Shown piece by piece: positions 43,474-54,781 of a DNA stretch of 64,000 nucleotides; the first letter of the stretch is position 1, and each line of letters begins with the position of its first letter. The position numbers were made by a program, and so were the translations under genes. The notes beneath the pieces were generated by a model that was given only the letters and a program-made list of their open reading frames with translations, ran no database searches and had not been told where the DNA came from. The DNA comes from Thinopyrum elongatum (lineage: Eukaryota; Streptophyta; Magnoliopsida; Poales; Poaceae): contig CM022303.1 in NCBI GenBank assembly GCA_011799875.1, positions 297,240,362 to 297,304,361 on the forward strand, in the 5' to 3' direction.

Positions 43474-46291
43474 TCCCGACGATCAGCCCGCACGGTGAAT
43501 CGTGACGTCTGATAAGCTTTCGGCGAAACGTACATCGCAGAGGGCCCCATAACCATTATCCCGCGTGGTGGCAGTGCGTATAGGGCACGTCGACCCACTC
43601 AGATCACACACCCAAATCCAATAGGCTCAATTAGTATCAAGCGGAGACAATCAGAGTCTCTGATGCTCCGCCACAATGTCACACTCGAGTGCCCTTCCGG
43701 CACACCCGAAATCATAGATCCCCAGCGGGTACCCACCAGGGTGGACCCGCCTGTGAAAAAGGTCAAGTAACCGTGTGGTCATAATCATCAGGGTGAACGT
43801 AAGAGGTATCACCCTCGAGGTTCACACTGAGGGGTTGCACGACAGAGTCGTATCGGACATGGAGAAGGAGGAATCACCCTCGATGACCACGATCGTACAA
43901 CTATGCTGCAGAGTATTCATCAGGAGTGCGTTACGAGGTATCACCCTCGGCACTCGATAGTTACTACGCAGAGTCGTACAACTAAGGGGGGTGTGAAGTG
44001 AGGCGTCTGTCTCTGATCGACGATCACGTTGATCGAGTCGTTGATGAACAAGCAGGGGCGACAAAGTAAGGTGGTGGGGTCCCAGATGGTTCATACCAAC
44101 CTATACTAAACAAATTATCATAGGCAGGTAAAGTAGCAATGAACAGGTTACAACAGCAGGCTATGCATCAAAATAGGAGCATACATTAACAGTAGCGAAA
44201 TCTAATGCAAGCAGGAGAATAGAATGGGCGATATCTGGAATGCTCAAGGGGGGGGGGGCTTGCCTGGTTGCTCTGGCAAGAGAGGGAGGTCGTCAACGGG
44301 CTGCTCGTCGGTAGAGTAGTCGTAACCTGGTGCAGCGTCGTCGGTCTCGGCGTCTATCGAGAGAGAAGGAGGGGGAGAGAAACAATAAATTCACGGCAAT
44401 AATGCAAACAATATGTATGACATGCCTAAATGATATGCCGGGGTGTTCTACTGCCTAACTAAACGATTTAGTTAATTTAGGAATTTATTTGGATTTATTT
44501 AATTAAAGTTGGGCACTATTCATTTACTGAAATCGGTCTAAAAGTTCAATGTTCTTATAGCTGCGGGCGTCTGACGGGAATACGGAGGGTGTATCCGGGT
44601 TCGTATCGTCGTTCTGAGCAAGTTTCATGTATAAAATATTTTCATCGGAGATACGGTTTAAAAGATATGATTTTCTAAAGTTTTTATTAATTTCTGAAAT
44701 TTAATTAATTATTTAATTCAACATTATCCGAAACAGTGATTGATGACGTCAGCATGACATCATGCTGACGTCAGCAGCCACCTGACAGGGTGGGTCCCAC
44801 CTGTCATAGGCTGTTAGATTAATCAGGTTTAATTAATTTAATTACTGATTAATTAACACTAATTAGTTAATTAGATTAACCTAATCAGGATTAATTAACT
44901 AACTAATTAATTATTTAATTAATTATTTTATTTATTTCTATTTTTTATTTTCTATTTCTTTTTATTATTATTCTTTTTTTTTTCTTTAAAACGTTTTGGG
45001 CGGGGCCCATACGTCATAGGCCCATAGGGGCCAAACGGGCGCTGGGCACCAGCCCAATACGGCGCAGCGGGCGCGGGCGTGGGAGGCCACGGCAGCGCGC
45101 GCGGGGCCGGAGCGGCAGGGGGTGGTGGCGCGCGGCGCAGGCGGCGGGGCCGGAGGCGAGCGGGGCGGCGCGGTGGCCGGAGCGGCAGCGGGCGACGGCG
45201 CGCTGTGCGGGGCGGGGGCCGGAGCGGGTCGGCGCGGGGCGAGCGCGCGCGCACGCGACGCACGGCGAGCGCAAGCCGGCAGGGAGCGGGCCGGGCGCGG
45301 CGCGGGCGCGGCCGGGGCGCATCCGGCGCGCGGCGGGGCGGGGGCGAGCGAGGCGAGAGAGAGAGGAAAGACCGGGGCCGGGCCTCACCGAGCGATGTAG
45401 GGGGGGAGGCAATGGGCGCGGGGAGGCGAGCGGCGACGGTGGTCGGCGACGAGGCGGTGACGGGGCGCGGTCGGGGACGAGCGGCGTGGCGTCGGGCGCG
45501 CGGCGGTGGTGACGAGCGCGAGCGCCCGAGGGAGAGGGAGGGAGCGAGGAGGGGCGTGGCTCACGGGGAGGATGCAGGGAACGGGGCAGTGGGCGCGGGG
45601 AGGAGTCGGAGACGTCGGCGACGCGGTGACGGCGGGTTCGGGGCGACGGCAGCGGAGTGCGGCGGCGATGCGCGGACGCGCGCCAGATCCAGAGAGAGGG
45701 GGGGAGAGTGGGGAGTGGGTGACGCTAGGGTTCGGGCGTCCCTGGGGGTATAGGCTAGGGGGCGCGGGTGGGCCGGCCGGCTGGGCTTCGGCCCAGTTGG
45801 GCCAGAGAGAGGGGGGGTTTCCTTTTCTGTTTCTTTTTCTTTTATCTTTTTCTTTATTCTCCTTTCTCAGTTTAGTAAATAGTCAGGCCTCAAAATGGTT
45901 TTTGTAAAACATGAGACCTAGTTCATAAATACTAGTGCATTATTCCCTAACACCTAAAACTAGTTTGGACAAAACATAATTCCATATTTATTTCAGATTC
46001 AATAAATGGTTATTAAATATTATCTTTATCCACTGTTTGAGGTTGTTCGAGTCACTTATCCAATTCCAATGATGTTGGTTTCAATTTTAGAATAGCCTCT
46101 GGAATATTTGCTATATATCTAACATTTTAGCTCCTATGTTGGACAACTTTCATATTCCACTTTCATTTAAATTTGAATTTGACTTAGGAGTTGAAATGCA
46201 ATGTGATGCTAATGATGATTATGCACAGTCGATCATGCTAACATGTCGTTATCAAAAGTGATTACTGTTGCTAATCACCGGGGGTGTTACA
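43332..46291 (-). repeat. Array D, LTR copy 3 (lacks its last 0.9 kb)
   Basis: It starts properly at 46291 (TGTAACACCCCC) and is joined at about 43329-43332 to the ORF1-gag region, with 3 bp (ACC) shared at the junction. The LTR end, primer site and leader are missing. Confidence 0.9.
44744..44773. promoter_or_regulatory. Palindrome with two TGACGTCA boxes in LTR copy 3
   Basis: Identical to 36893-36922. Confidence 0.65.
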
Positions 46292-46327
46292 ACTCTCCTC
46301 ATCTATTAAGAATTCTCGTCCCGAGAA

Positions 46328-47371
46328 TTAAGAGGAAGACTGAAAGAAAGAGGGGTATTCTTCGCGAAGACGATCCTCGCGTTCCCAAGTGGCTTCATCT
46401 TCAGAATGATTTGACCACTGAACCTTGAGGAACTTGATTGACTTTTGACGTGTTCGACGCTCAGCTTGATCAAGAATACGGATGGGATATTCTGGATATG
46501 ACAGATCTTCCCGTAATTCAAGCACTTCATGATCCACAGCTCGAATAGGATCCTTGAAGCAGCGGCGGAGTTGGGATACATGAAAGACGTCATGTACTTG
46601 AGAAAGGTTTGGCGGCAATTGCAACTGATATGCCACTTCTCCTCAACGGGCAAGAATACGGAACGGGCCAATGTAGCGAGGGGCTAACTTGCCTTTGATT
46701 CCGAACCGATGAGTGCCTTTCAACGGAGTGACGCGGAGGTAAGCTTGCTCGCCAGGTTGATAGACTATTTCCTGGTGCTTACGGTCATAGTTGCTCTTCT
46801 GACGAGACTGAGCAGACTTCAAATGTTCACGAACAATACGGACTTGTTCTTCAGCTTGCCGAATAACGTCCGGTCCGACGAGTGAGCGTTCCCCAGTTTC
46901 TGACCAATTCAGAGGGGTTCGACACTTACGACCGTATAGAACTTCAAACGGTGCCATCTTCAGACTAGCTTGATAGCTATTGTTGTAAGAGAATTCGGCA
47001 TACGGGAGAGATTCCTCCTGTGGGTTATGGGCCCACCATTGAGCAGCGGGGCCCTTTAAGAAAAAGGCCGCGAAGGTGACAAAGTTGGCGGGGGCGACAT
47101 TAGCAGACTCCATCTCGTGAGTGATGTCGCGGAGCCAGTCATCGGCATCCAGGGGCTTGTCAGAGTTGCGAAACTGCGTTGGGTTGAGTCGCGTAAACTC
47201 TGTCAAGGTTATTGAAGCTGGGTTCTGGTTCTGGTTGTTCTGATGCGGAAACTGAGCCATGATTCCAACCATGAACTGGCGGTTAAGCTCGAACTGTTGC
47301 ATCATAGCTGCCATATAGTCTGGCGGTGGTGGACGTTCAGGGGTACGACCACGACCACCTGGTCTAACCAT
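46328..47371 (-). pseudogene. Array D internal region 1: gag joined to integrase C-terminus
   Basis: The true gag start is probably the Met at 47371 (MVRPGGRGRTPERPPPP). The frame runs through the gag N-terminus (QFELNRQFMVGIMAQF, then [14 protein letters not shown]), crosses a deletion junction at 47017-47037, and enters the integrase at EESLPYAEFSYNN. A TGA at 46640-46642 (CGA changed to TGA) splits off the last part with the chromodomain. Relative to region 2 about 3.39 kb is missing: the rest of gag, protease, RT, RNase H and most of integrase. The junction keeps the frame open. Confidence 0.85.
47017..47037 (-). other. Initiator tRNA-Met anticodon-arm patch at a deletion junction
   Basis: The 13 nt at 47019-47031 (TGTGGGTTATGGG on the plus strand) come from neither parent. 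With the 2 and 6 nt of flanking microhomology, all 21 nt equal the anticodon arm of plant initiator tRNA-Met, in the sense direction of the element transcript. Confidence 0.8.
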
Positions 47372-47621
47372 CCTGCTACGTATCAACAGGGGGTAGTTTA
47401 GTAAAAGCAATTGCGAGTGTTTAGCGACAAGTATGATGTAACACGACAATACCTTAAGCAGTGTAATAGATACATAACAGTAGTCGATTAAGACATACAG
47501 ATCCATACACAATGTCGGGTACATGCGGACAGCATAACGGCGCAAATTATAAGCTAGACATACTAGGCGGCGCGCAGGCACGCGGTAAGGATGTACACAA
47601 CGAGACATAGCAAAGGCTACA

Positions 47622-48467
47622 TCAACGTCGGAGAAAACCACTGTAACGGGGTAACTGCGAGTGCGGACGACGAATATTCGTCGCGGAAGGATCCTGCGCT
47701 CCATGTGCACTCTGATGCAGAACCCGGTCTCGAACTGTAAGAAGAGGTCCACGTGTAGGTGTGTGACCTCCAACAGCAGGCCAGTCAATACCAGCATACA
47801 TCTGAGTCCTGCGCGGGTAAAGGATGTGCTCCGGATGTATCCCTGCACGAACAGCGGGCATCAACTGCGTCATAGCATCGTAGAGACGTGCTCGAGTGGC
47901 AACCAACTCGACGGCGAGAGCCCGAACAGTGCGATCCAGAGCCTGAGTGCACTGAATCAGAACGCGGTGGTCATATCGGCGAGGCTCGTACGGGGCACAG
48001 ATAGCTGTGTAGTATCCGGTAGCATCTCCAGCAGGGGCATACGGAATGTATCGGAACTCAGAGTCATCCAAGATATCACTGAACTGTCCTCGAAGACGTG
48101 CGACAGCAGAGTAGGCGGCATCATGTACTGCCATCTCAATCGTCACGCCTAATCCGTGAAAAAGGTGTAACTCGGTGTCTGAGTCATTCTGCCGATCATA
48201 AATCCGAACTTCAGCATGGTACTGCTCCTGATTAAACTCGCGGTAATCCTCGTAAACCATGTACTCAGGGTACCAGCGGTAGCCAAGTCTGGTCATGAGA
48301 GCGATTAGGACAGCTGGAAACCCAGGGGTATTACGAGCCCAAGTGCGAAGCACAAGCTGTGTCGTAGGACGCGGTGGAAACAAACGGTCCATCTGAAACA
48401 GAGGAAATTCAAACTTGTCAAATGACAATGAGAAGTATAACCGATCTCGGAGAGAAAGGTTAAACAA
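47622..48467 (-). CDS. Array D ORF1, extra ORF before gag (281 aa), function unknown
   Basis: It starts about 300 nt after the primer site; a second Met at residue 26 (MDRLFPPRP) may be the real start. Residues 50-200 are the conserved part, also present in region 2: [51 protein letters not shown] and [22 protein letters not shown], which looks helical. I recognise no enzyme motif. Its stop lies about 250 nt before the gag Met at 47371, in another frame. Extra 5' ORFs occur in some long chromoviruses; the role is not known. The last 60 residues are Pro/Arg-rich. Confidence 0.65.
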   Translation of the reverse strand: MFNLSLRDRLYFSLSFDKFEFPLFQMDRLFPPRPTTQLVLRTWARNTPGFPAVLIALMTRLGYRWYPEYMVYEDYREFNQEQYHAEVRIYDRQNDSDTELHLFHGLGVTIEMAVHDAAYSAVARLRGQFSDILDDSEFRYIPYAPAGDATGYYTAICAPYEPRRYDHRVLIQCTQALDRTVRALAVELVATRARLYDAMTQLMPAVRAGIHPEHILYPRRTQMYAGIDWPAVGGHTPTRGPLLTVRDRVLHQSAHGAQDPSATNIRRPHSQLPRYSGFLRR

Positions 48468-48771
48468 AACAATGGAAAGGAAAATGATTATTAGACTAAT
48501 CAGATCAACGACAGAGCAATCGCACAGATATCCAGCTCTCCGGGTAGACAGGAATTACGAGATCCTAAGTGTCGGCGTTAGTAAACTTTATTTAACCCGA
48601 ATAGAAGAGATATTAGAGTCCCAGAGTATAGACGAGGAATAAAAGATCCTAATACCACCCAGTTGGCGACGTGGGCCCGTAAGCCACACAGCCAAGTTAG
48701 TAAATTAGTTTCTCGGTTTCTAGACTCAACTTCGGCCAAGGAATTTGGAGGGGGGCTTCCTACAGGCAGTC

Positions 48772-48784
48772 GGCTCTGATACCA
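48772..48784 (-). other. Primer binding site of array D (initiator tRNA-Met)
   Basis: TGGTATCAGAGCC on the minus strand is the complement of the 3' end of plant initiator tRNA-Met, 3 nt after the LTR. Confidence 0.92.
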
Positions 48785-48787
48785 ACT

Positions 48788-51700
48788 TGTGACGCCCCCG
48801 GTTCAATCGTACACTAATCATACACGCAAACGTGTACGATCAAACCCAGGGACTCACGGGAAGATATCACAACACAACTCTAAACACAAATAAACGGAGG
48901 TCCACAATATTACAGACCAGGGATCCGAAGATCCGAATACATAAGTCATCATACAATAATATCTGGGTAACAACATAGTAGACAAGTTTTTGCCTTAAGA
49001 AGGCTAGCACCAACAGCGACACTAGAAGAATCTAAAGGCGTTGGCCTCCTGCCTGGGAGCCTCCGATCCTACTCCTGGCACTGTCTCGATCCAGTAGTAC
49101 GTGCACCCGCTCTGGACCCCCTGGTATTAGCCTCTCCGGTGGTGGCGTCTGGACTCCCTGGACTCCATCGATCTGTGGTATCATCAATGGTTGGTCCGGT
49201 ATGATGGGGGAAAGAGAAAATAAAGCAAACCGTGAGAATCCATCCGAACAGCTCACCAGCAAGTCCAAGGTATCATACTCTTATCAACATTATCAATGGA
49301 GAAAAGGCTGTATTTTTGACTGGCGGCTGCAGAAATTGCAGATCAGAGAGAGAGCTCTAGTCCTGATTCGAGACTAGGACATCTTCAAACATCCTTCTAA
49401 AGCCATCACTTGCAAGCAGTTAAAGAGAGTAGAATAGCCTTTTATTAAACAAACTATGTTGAACGTCAGCTCAAGTCCTTCTTCGACTCCCAGCCCGAGA
49501 AAGAATCCCGAAGCTTCAATTAAGTACAAGTATCCAGTTTTAGTAGACGATCGGGATAATCAAAACTGAGCGTCCTTGTATCCGGTAGGACCGGCTAGCG
49601 ATTAGAAGATTCATCCTGTCAGGGGTGCCTACTGTACCACCAACACGCTCGATCAACTCTGGTCGGACATATTGATGGTAATGCCCGTCCTCGTAAGATC
49701 AACGAAGCAGCGACTCTACCTAGGCTCAGCAGAGGAGGTCAGGCAAGCAGCCGACGAAACCTATGTCCACCCACGGGGTTCTCGGACCATAGCCCTGGGA
49801 ACCCTGCGCGGTGCGTGGCTGGCGGGGTGCAGTGCGCGACATCTGAACTCGCCATGAAGTTCTCCAGCCAATCCGACAGATCACCCGCACGGTGATCTTG
49901 ACGATTCTGATAAGCTTTCGGACGAAACGTACATCAAGAGGGCCCCACATACCATTATCAGCGTCCGGTGGTGGCAGTGCGTATAGGGCACTGTCGACCA
50001 CTCAATCACACAACCCAAATCCAATAGGCTCAATTAGTATCAAGCGGAGACAATCAGAGTCTTGATGCTCGCCACAATGTCACACTCGAGTGCCCTCCGG
50101 CACACCGAAATCATAGATCCCCAGCGGGTACCCACCGGGTGGACCCGACCTGTGAAAAAGGTCAAGTAACCGTGTGTGTCATAATCATCAGGGTGAACGT
50201 AAGAGGTATCACCCCTCGGTTCACACTGAGCGGGTTGCAACGACAGAGTCGTAGGACATGGAGAAGGAGGAATCACCCTCGATGCACCACGACCGTACAG
50301 CTATGCTGCAGATATTCATCAGGAGTGCGTTACGAGGTATCACCCTCGGCACTCGATAGTTACTACGCAGAGTCGTACAAACTAGGGGGGGTTGAAGTGA
50401 GGCGTCTGCCTCTGATCGACGATCACGTTGATCGAGTCGTTGATGAACAAGCAGGGGCGACAAAGTAAGGTGTGGGTTCCAGATGGTTCATACCACCTAT
50501 ACTAAACAGTTATCATAGGCAGGTAAGGTAGCATGAACAGTTACAACGCAGGCTATGCATCAGAATAGGAGCATACATAACAGTAGCGAAATCTAATGCA
50601 AGCAGGGGAATAGACTGGGCGATATCTGGATGCTCAAGGGGGGGGGCTTGCCTGGTTTCTCTGGCAAGAGGGAGGTCGTCAACGCTGGCTCGTCGCGGTA
50701 TAGTAGTCGTAACCTTGTGCAGCGTCGTCGGTCTCGGCTCTATGGAGAGAGAAGGAGGGGGAGAGAAACACTAAATTCACGGCAATAATGCAAACAATAT
50801 GTATGACATGCGGGGTGTTCTACTGCCTAACTAAACGATTTGTTAATTTAGGAATTTATTTGGATTTATTAATTAATAAATTGGGCACTATTCATTTACT
50901 GAAATCGGTCTAAAAGTTCAATGTTCTTTATAGCTGCGGGCGTCTGACGGAATACGGAGGGTGTATCCGGGTTCGTATCGTCGTTCTGAGCAAGTTTATG
51001 TATAAAATATTTTCATCATCACGGAGTGTTACTTTTAAAAGATATGATTTCTAAAGTTTTTATTAATTTCTAATTTAATTAATTATTTAATTCAACATTA
51101 GCCAACAGTGATTGATGACGTCAGCATGACTCATGCTGACGTCAGCAGCCACCTGACAGGGTGGGTCCCACCGTCATAGGCTGTTAGATTAATCAGGTTT
51201 AATTAATTTAATTACTGATAATTAACACTAATTAGTTAATTAGATTACCTAATCAGGATTAATTAACTAACTAATTAATTATTTAATTATTATTTTATTT
51301 ATTTCTATTTTTATTTTTCTATTTCTTTTTATTATTATTCTTTTTTTTTTTTTCTTAAAACGTTTTGGGCGGGGACCCATACTCATAGGCCATAGGGGCC
51401 AAAAAAGGCGCTGGGCACAGAACCCAATACGGCGCAGCGGACGTGCGTGGCGATGGAAGGCATGAGTCGCGCGACGGCAGGAGCGCGGGGCGGTGGGGGC
51501 CGAGCGCGAGGACGGCGGGGGCGGCCTCGGAGCGCGAGACGGGGCGCGAGGTGGTGGCCGAGCAGGCAGCGGCGACCGGCTCGCTGTGCGGCGGCGGGGG
51601 AGGAGCGGTGTCGGCGCGGGGGTGTCCGAGGCGCGAACGCGAACAAACGACGCCGGCAGGCAGCCGGCAGGAGAGACGGGTCCGGGCCGGCGCGGGGCGT

Positions 51701-52689
51701 CGCCAGGGGCGATCCGGCGCGCGGCGGGTGGCGGGGGGAGCGAGGCGAGAGAGAGATGAAGCATACCGGGGCGGCTCACCGGAGCTATGTAGGGGGGGAG
51801 GCAATGGGCTCGGGGAGTGCGAGCCGCTCGACGGTGTTCGGCGACGAAGGCGGTGACTGGGCGCGTTCGGAGGGACGAGCGGCGTGGCGTCGGCGCGCGG
51901 CGGTGGTGACAGCGTGCGAAGCGCCCTAGGGAGAGGGAGGGAGCATGAATGGGCGTGGCTCATGGGAGATGCAATTGAACGGTGCAGTGGGCGAAGGGAG
52001 GAGGCTTAGACTCGCGACCGGTGACGGCGGTTTCGGGCGACTCAGCGGCGTGCGTCGGCGATGCGCGACGCGCGCCAGATCCAGAGAGAGGGGGGGGGAG
52101 AGTGGGGAGTGGGTGACGCTAGGGTTCGAGCGTCCCTGGGGGTATAGGCTAGGGGGCGCGGGTGGGCCGGCCGGCTGGGCTTCGGCCCAGTTGGGCCGGG
52201 GGGGGGTCCTTCTTCTTCTTTTCTGTTTCATTTTTCTTTTATCTTTTCTTTATTCTCTCTTTCTCAGTTTAGTAAATAGTCAGGCCTCAAAATGGTTTTT
52301 GTAAAACATGAGACCTAGTTCATAAATAATAGTGCATTATTCCCTAACACCTAAAACTAGTTTGGACAAAACATAATTCCATATTTATTTCAGATTTAAT
52401 AAATGGTTATTAAATATTATCTTCATCCACTGTTTGAGGTTGTTCGAGTCACTTATCCAATTCCAATGATGTTGGTTTCAATTTTAGAATAGCCTCTGGA
52501 ATATTTGTTATTTATCTGACATTTTAGCTCCTATGTTGGACAACTTTCATATTCCACTTTCATTTAAATTTTGAATTTGACTCAGGAGTTGAAATGCAAT
52601 GTGATGCTAATGATGATTATGCACTGTTGATCATGCTAACATGTCATTATCAAAAGTGATTACTGTTGCTAATCACCGGGGGTGTTACA
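48788..52689 (-). repeat. Array D, LTR copy 4 (5' LTR, 3902 bp)
   Basis: A full-length LTR with termini TGTAACACCCCCGG (52689) and CCGGGGGCGTCACA (48788), which are also imperfect inverted repeats of 14 bp (12 match). From about 48940 to 52130 it is full of single-base indels against the other copies, but both ends match well. Confidence 0.9.
51116..51144. promoter_or_regulatory. Palindrome with two TGACGTCA boxes in LTR copy 4
   Basis: 14-bp arms as in the other copies, with a 1-nt spacer. Confidence 0.6.
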
Positions 52690-52694
52690 CACTT
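52690..52694. repeat. Target site duplication of array D, right copy
   Basis: CACTT, matching 31895-31899. Confidence 0.88.
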
Positions 52695-53208
52695 GCATCG
52701 ATATCAATTGATGGGCATCTCCATAACCCATTAATTTACCTAGTTGGTGTGAGACTTTCTCCTTTTTGTCTTCTCCTCACAACCTCCACCATACTCTATT
52801 CCACCTATAGTGATATATCCATAGCTCACGCTCATGTATTGCGTGAAAGTTGAAAAAGCTTTAGAACATTAAAAGTATGAAACAATTGCTTGGCTTGTCA
52901 TCAGGGTTGTGCATGATAAATACTTTGTGTGATGAAGATAGAGCATGACAAGATTATATGATTTTGTAGGCATAACTTTCTTTAGCCATGATATTTTGAG
53001 AAGACATGATTGCTTTATTAGTATGCTTGAAGTATTATTGTTTTTATGTCAATATTAAACTTTTGTTTTCAATCTTATGGATCTGAACATTAATGCCACA
53101 ATAAGAAAAATTACATTGATAAATATGTTAGGTAGCATTTCACATCAAAAATTTTGTTTTTATCATTTACCTACTCGAGGACGAGCAGGAATTAAGCTTG
53201 GGGATGCT
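52690..53208 (+). mobile_element. Element C internal region, right part, with polypurine tract
   Basis: Non-coding sequence like that of element A before its 3' LTR. It ends with the hairpin CTACTCG-AGGA-CGAGCAG (53171-53188) and the tract AAGCTTGGGGATGC (53194-53207). Confidence 0.8.
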
Positions 53209-54781
53209 TGATACGTCTCCAACGTATCTATAATTTTTTATTATTTCATGCTATTATATTATCCATCTTGGATGTTTTATATGCATTCGTATGCTATTTT
53301 ATATTATTTTTTGGGACTAACCTATTGACCTAGTGCCCAGTGCCACTTGCTGTTTTTCCTTGTTTTTGTCTTTTACAGAAAATCAATACCAAACGGAGTC
53401 CAAACAGAACAAAACTTTTTGAGGATTTTTCTTGGACCAGAAGACAACCACGGAGCTTCGGGAAGAGGCCACAAGACCCATGAGGGAGCCACAAACCCTA
53501 GGGGCGCGCCCACTAGGCTTGTGGGGCCCTCGCAGACCTCCTAACACTAATCTTGGCTCCATAAATACCCAAATATTCCCCGTATACCAGAGGGCACACC
53601 AAAAATACTTTTCCGCCGCCGCAACCTTCTGTTCTCGTGAGATCCTATCTTGGGGCCTTTTCCGGTACTCTGTCGGAGGGGGATTCGATCACGGAGGGCC
53701 TCTACACCAACCTTGCTGCCCTTCCGATGATGTGTGAATAGTTTACCACAGATCTACGGGTCCATAGCTAGTAGCTAGATGGCTTCTTCTCTCTCTTTGA
53801 TCCTCAATACAATGTTCTCCTCGATGTTCTTGGAGTTCTATTCGGTGTAATCTTCTTTTGCGGTGCGTTTTTGAGATCCGATGAATTGTGGATTTATAAT
53901 CAGATTATCTATGAATATTATTTGAGTCTTCCCTGAACTCTTTTAGGCATGATTAAGATAGCTTTGTATTTCTCTCCGATCTATCGATTTGGTTTGGCCA
54001 ACTAGATTGGTTTTTCTTGCAATGGGAGAGGTGCTTTGTTTTGGGTTCAATCTTGCGGTGTCCTCACCCAGTGACAGTAGGGGTAGCGAGGCACGTATTT
54101 GTATTGTTGTCATTAAGGATAAAAAGATGGGGTTCTTACCATATTGATTGGATCTATCCCTCTACATCATGGCATCTTGCTTAAGGCGTTACTCTGTTCT
54201 TGTTAACTTAATTCACTAGATGCATGCTGGATAGCGATCGATATGTGGAGTAATAGTAGTAGATGTAGATGTAGGCAGGAGTCGGTCTACTTGTCACGGA
54301 CGTGATGCCTATATTCATGATCATTGCCTTAGATGTCGTCACAACTTTCGCTTTTCTATCAATTGCTCAACAGTAATTTGTTCACCCACCGTATGTGTTC
54401 TTTCAAGAGAGAAGCCTCTAGTGAAAACTATGGCCCCCGGGTCTATTTCTCATTATATATTTTCATATCTATAAAACCAAAAATCCAAAAATACCTTGCT
54501 GCAATTTATTTATATTTACTTTATTTTGCCTTTTATTTATCTTTTATATCTATCTCTATTAGATCTCACTCTTGCTAGTGACCGTGAAGGGATTGACAAC
54601 CCCTTTTTCGCGTTGTGTGCATGTGTTTGTTAGTTTGTGCAGGTGCATCTATTGGGGACTTGCTTGTACCTCCTACTGGATTGATACCTTGGTTCTTAAC
54701 TGAGGAAAATACTTATCTCTACTTTGCTGAATCACCCTTTCCTCTTCAAGGGAAAAATCAACACAAGCTCAAGAAGTAGCA
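53209..54781 (+). repeat. 3' LTR of element C (1573 bp)
   Basis: It starts TGATACGTCTCCAACG and ends at AAGTAGCA. It has the same layout as the LTR of element A, with a TATA-like CATAAATA at 53561-53568. The 5' LTR and coding part are outside the window. Confidence 0.85.

Larger units (their letters stand above)
31900..52689 (-). mobile_element. Array D: rearranged tandem chromovirus (Gypsy) retrotransposon
   Basis: The outer ends are proper LTR termini (TGTGACGCCCCC at 31900, GGGGGTGTTACA at 52689) with a 5-bp CACTT duplication, so the whole block behaves as one insertion. On the minus strand it contains: full LTR (52689-48788), initiator tRNA-Met primer site, deleted internal region 1, LTR lacking its end (46291-43332), internal region 2 fused to that LTR, LTR (38614-34571), and a truncated LTR (34570-31900). 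The integrase ends in a chromodomain. LTR length, primer and chromodomain suggest the Tekay/Del group. The array most likely arose by recombination among near-identical copies; I infer this from the junctions. Confidence 0.85.

Noticed and set aside
47017..47037. A functional tRNA gene at the tRNA-like patch
   Set aside because: Only 21 nt of the anticodon arm are present; no acceptor, D or T arm.
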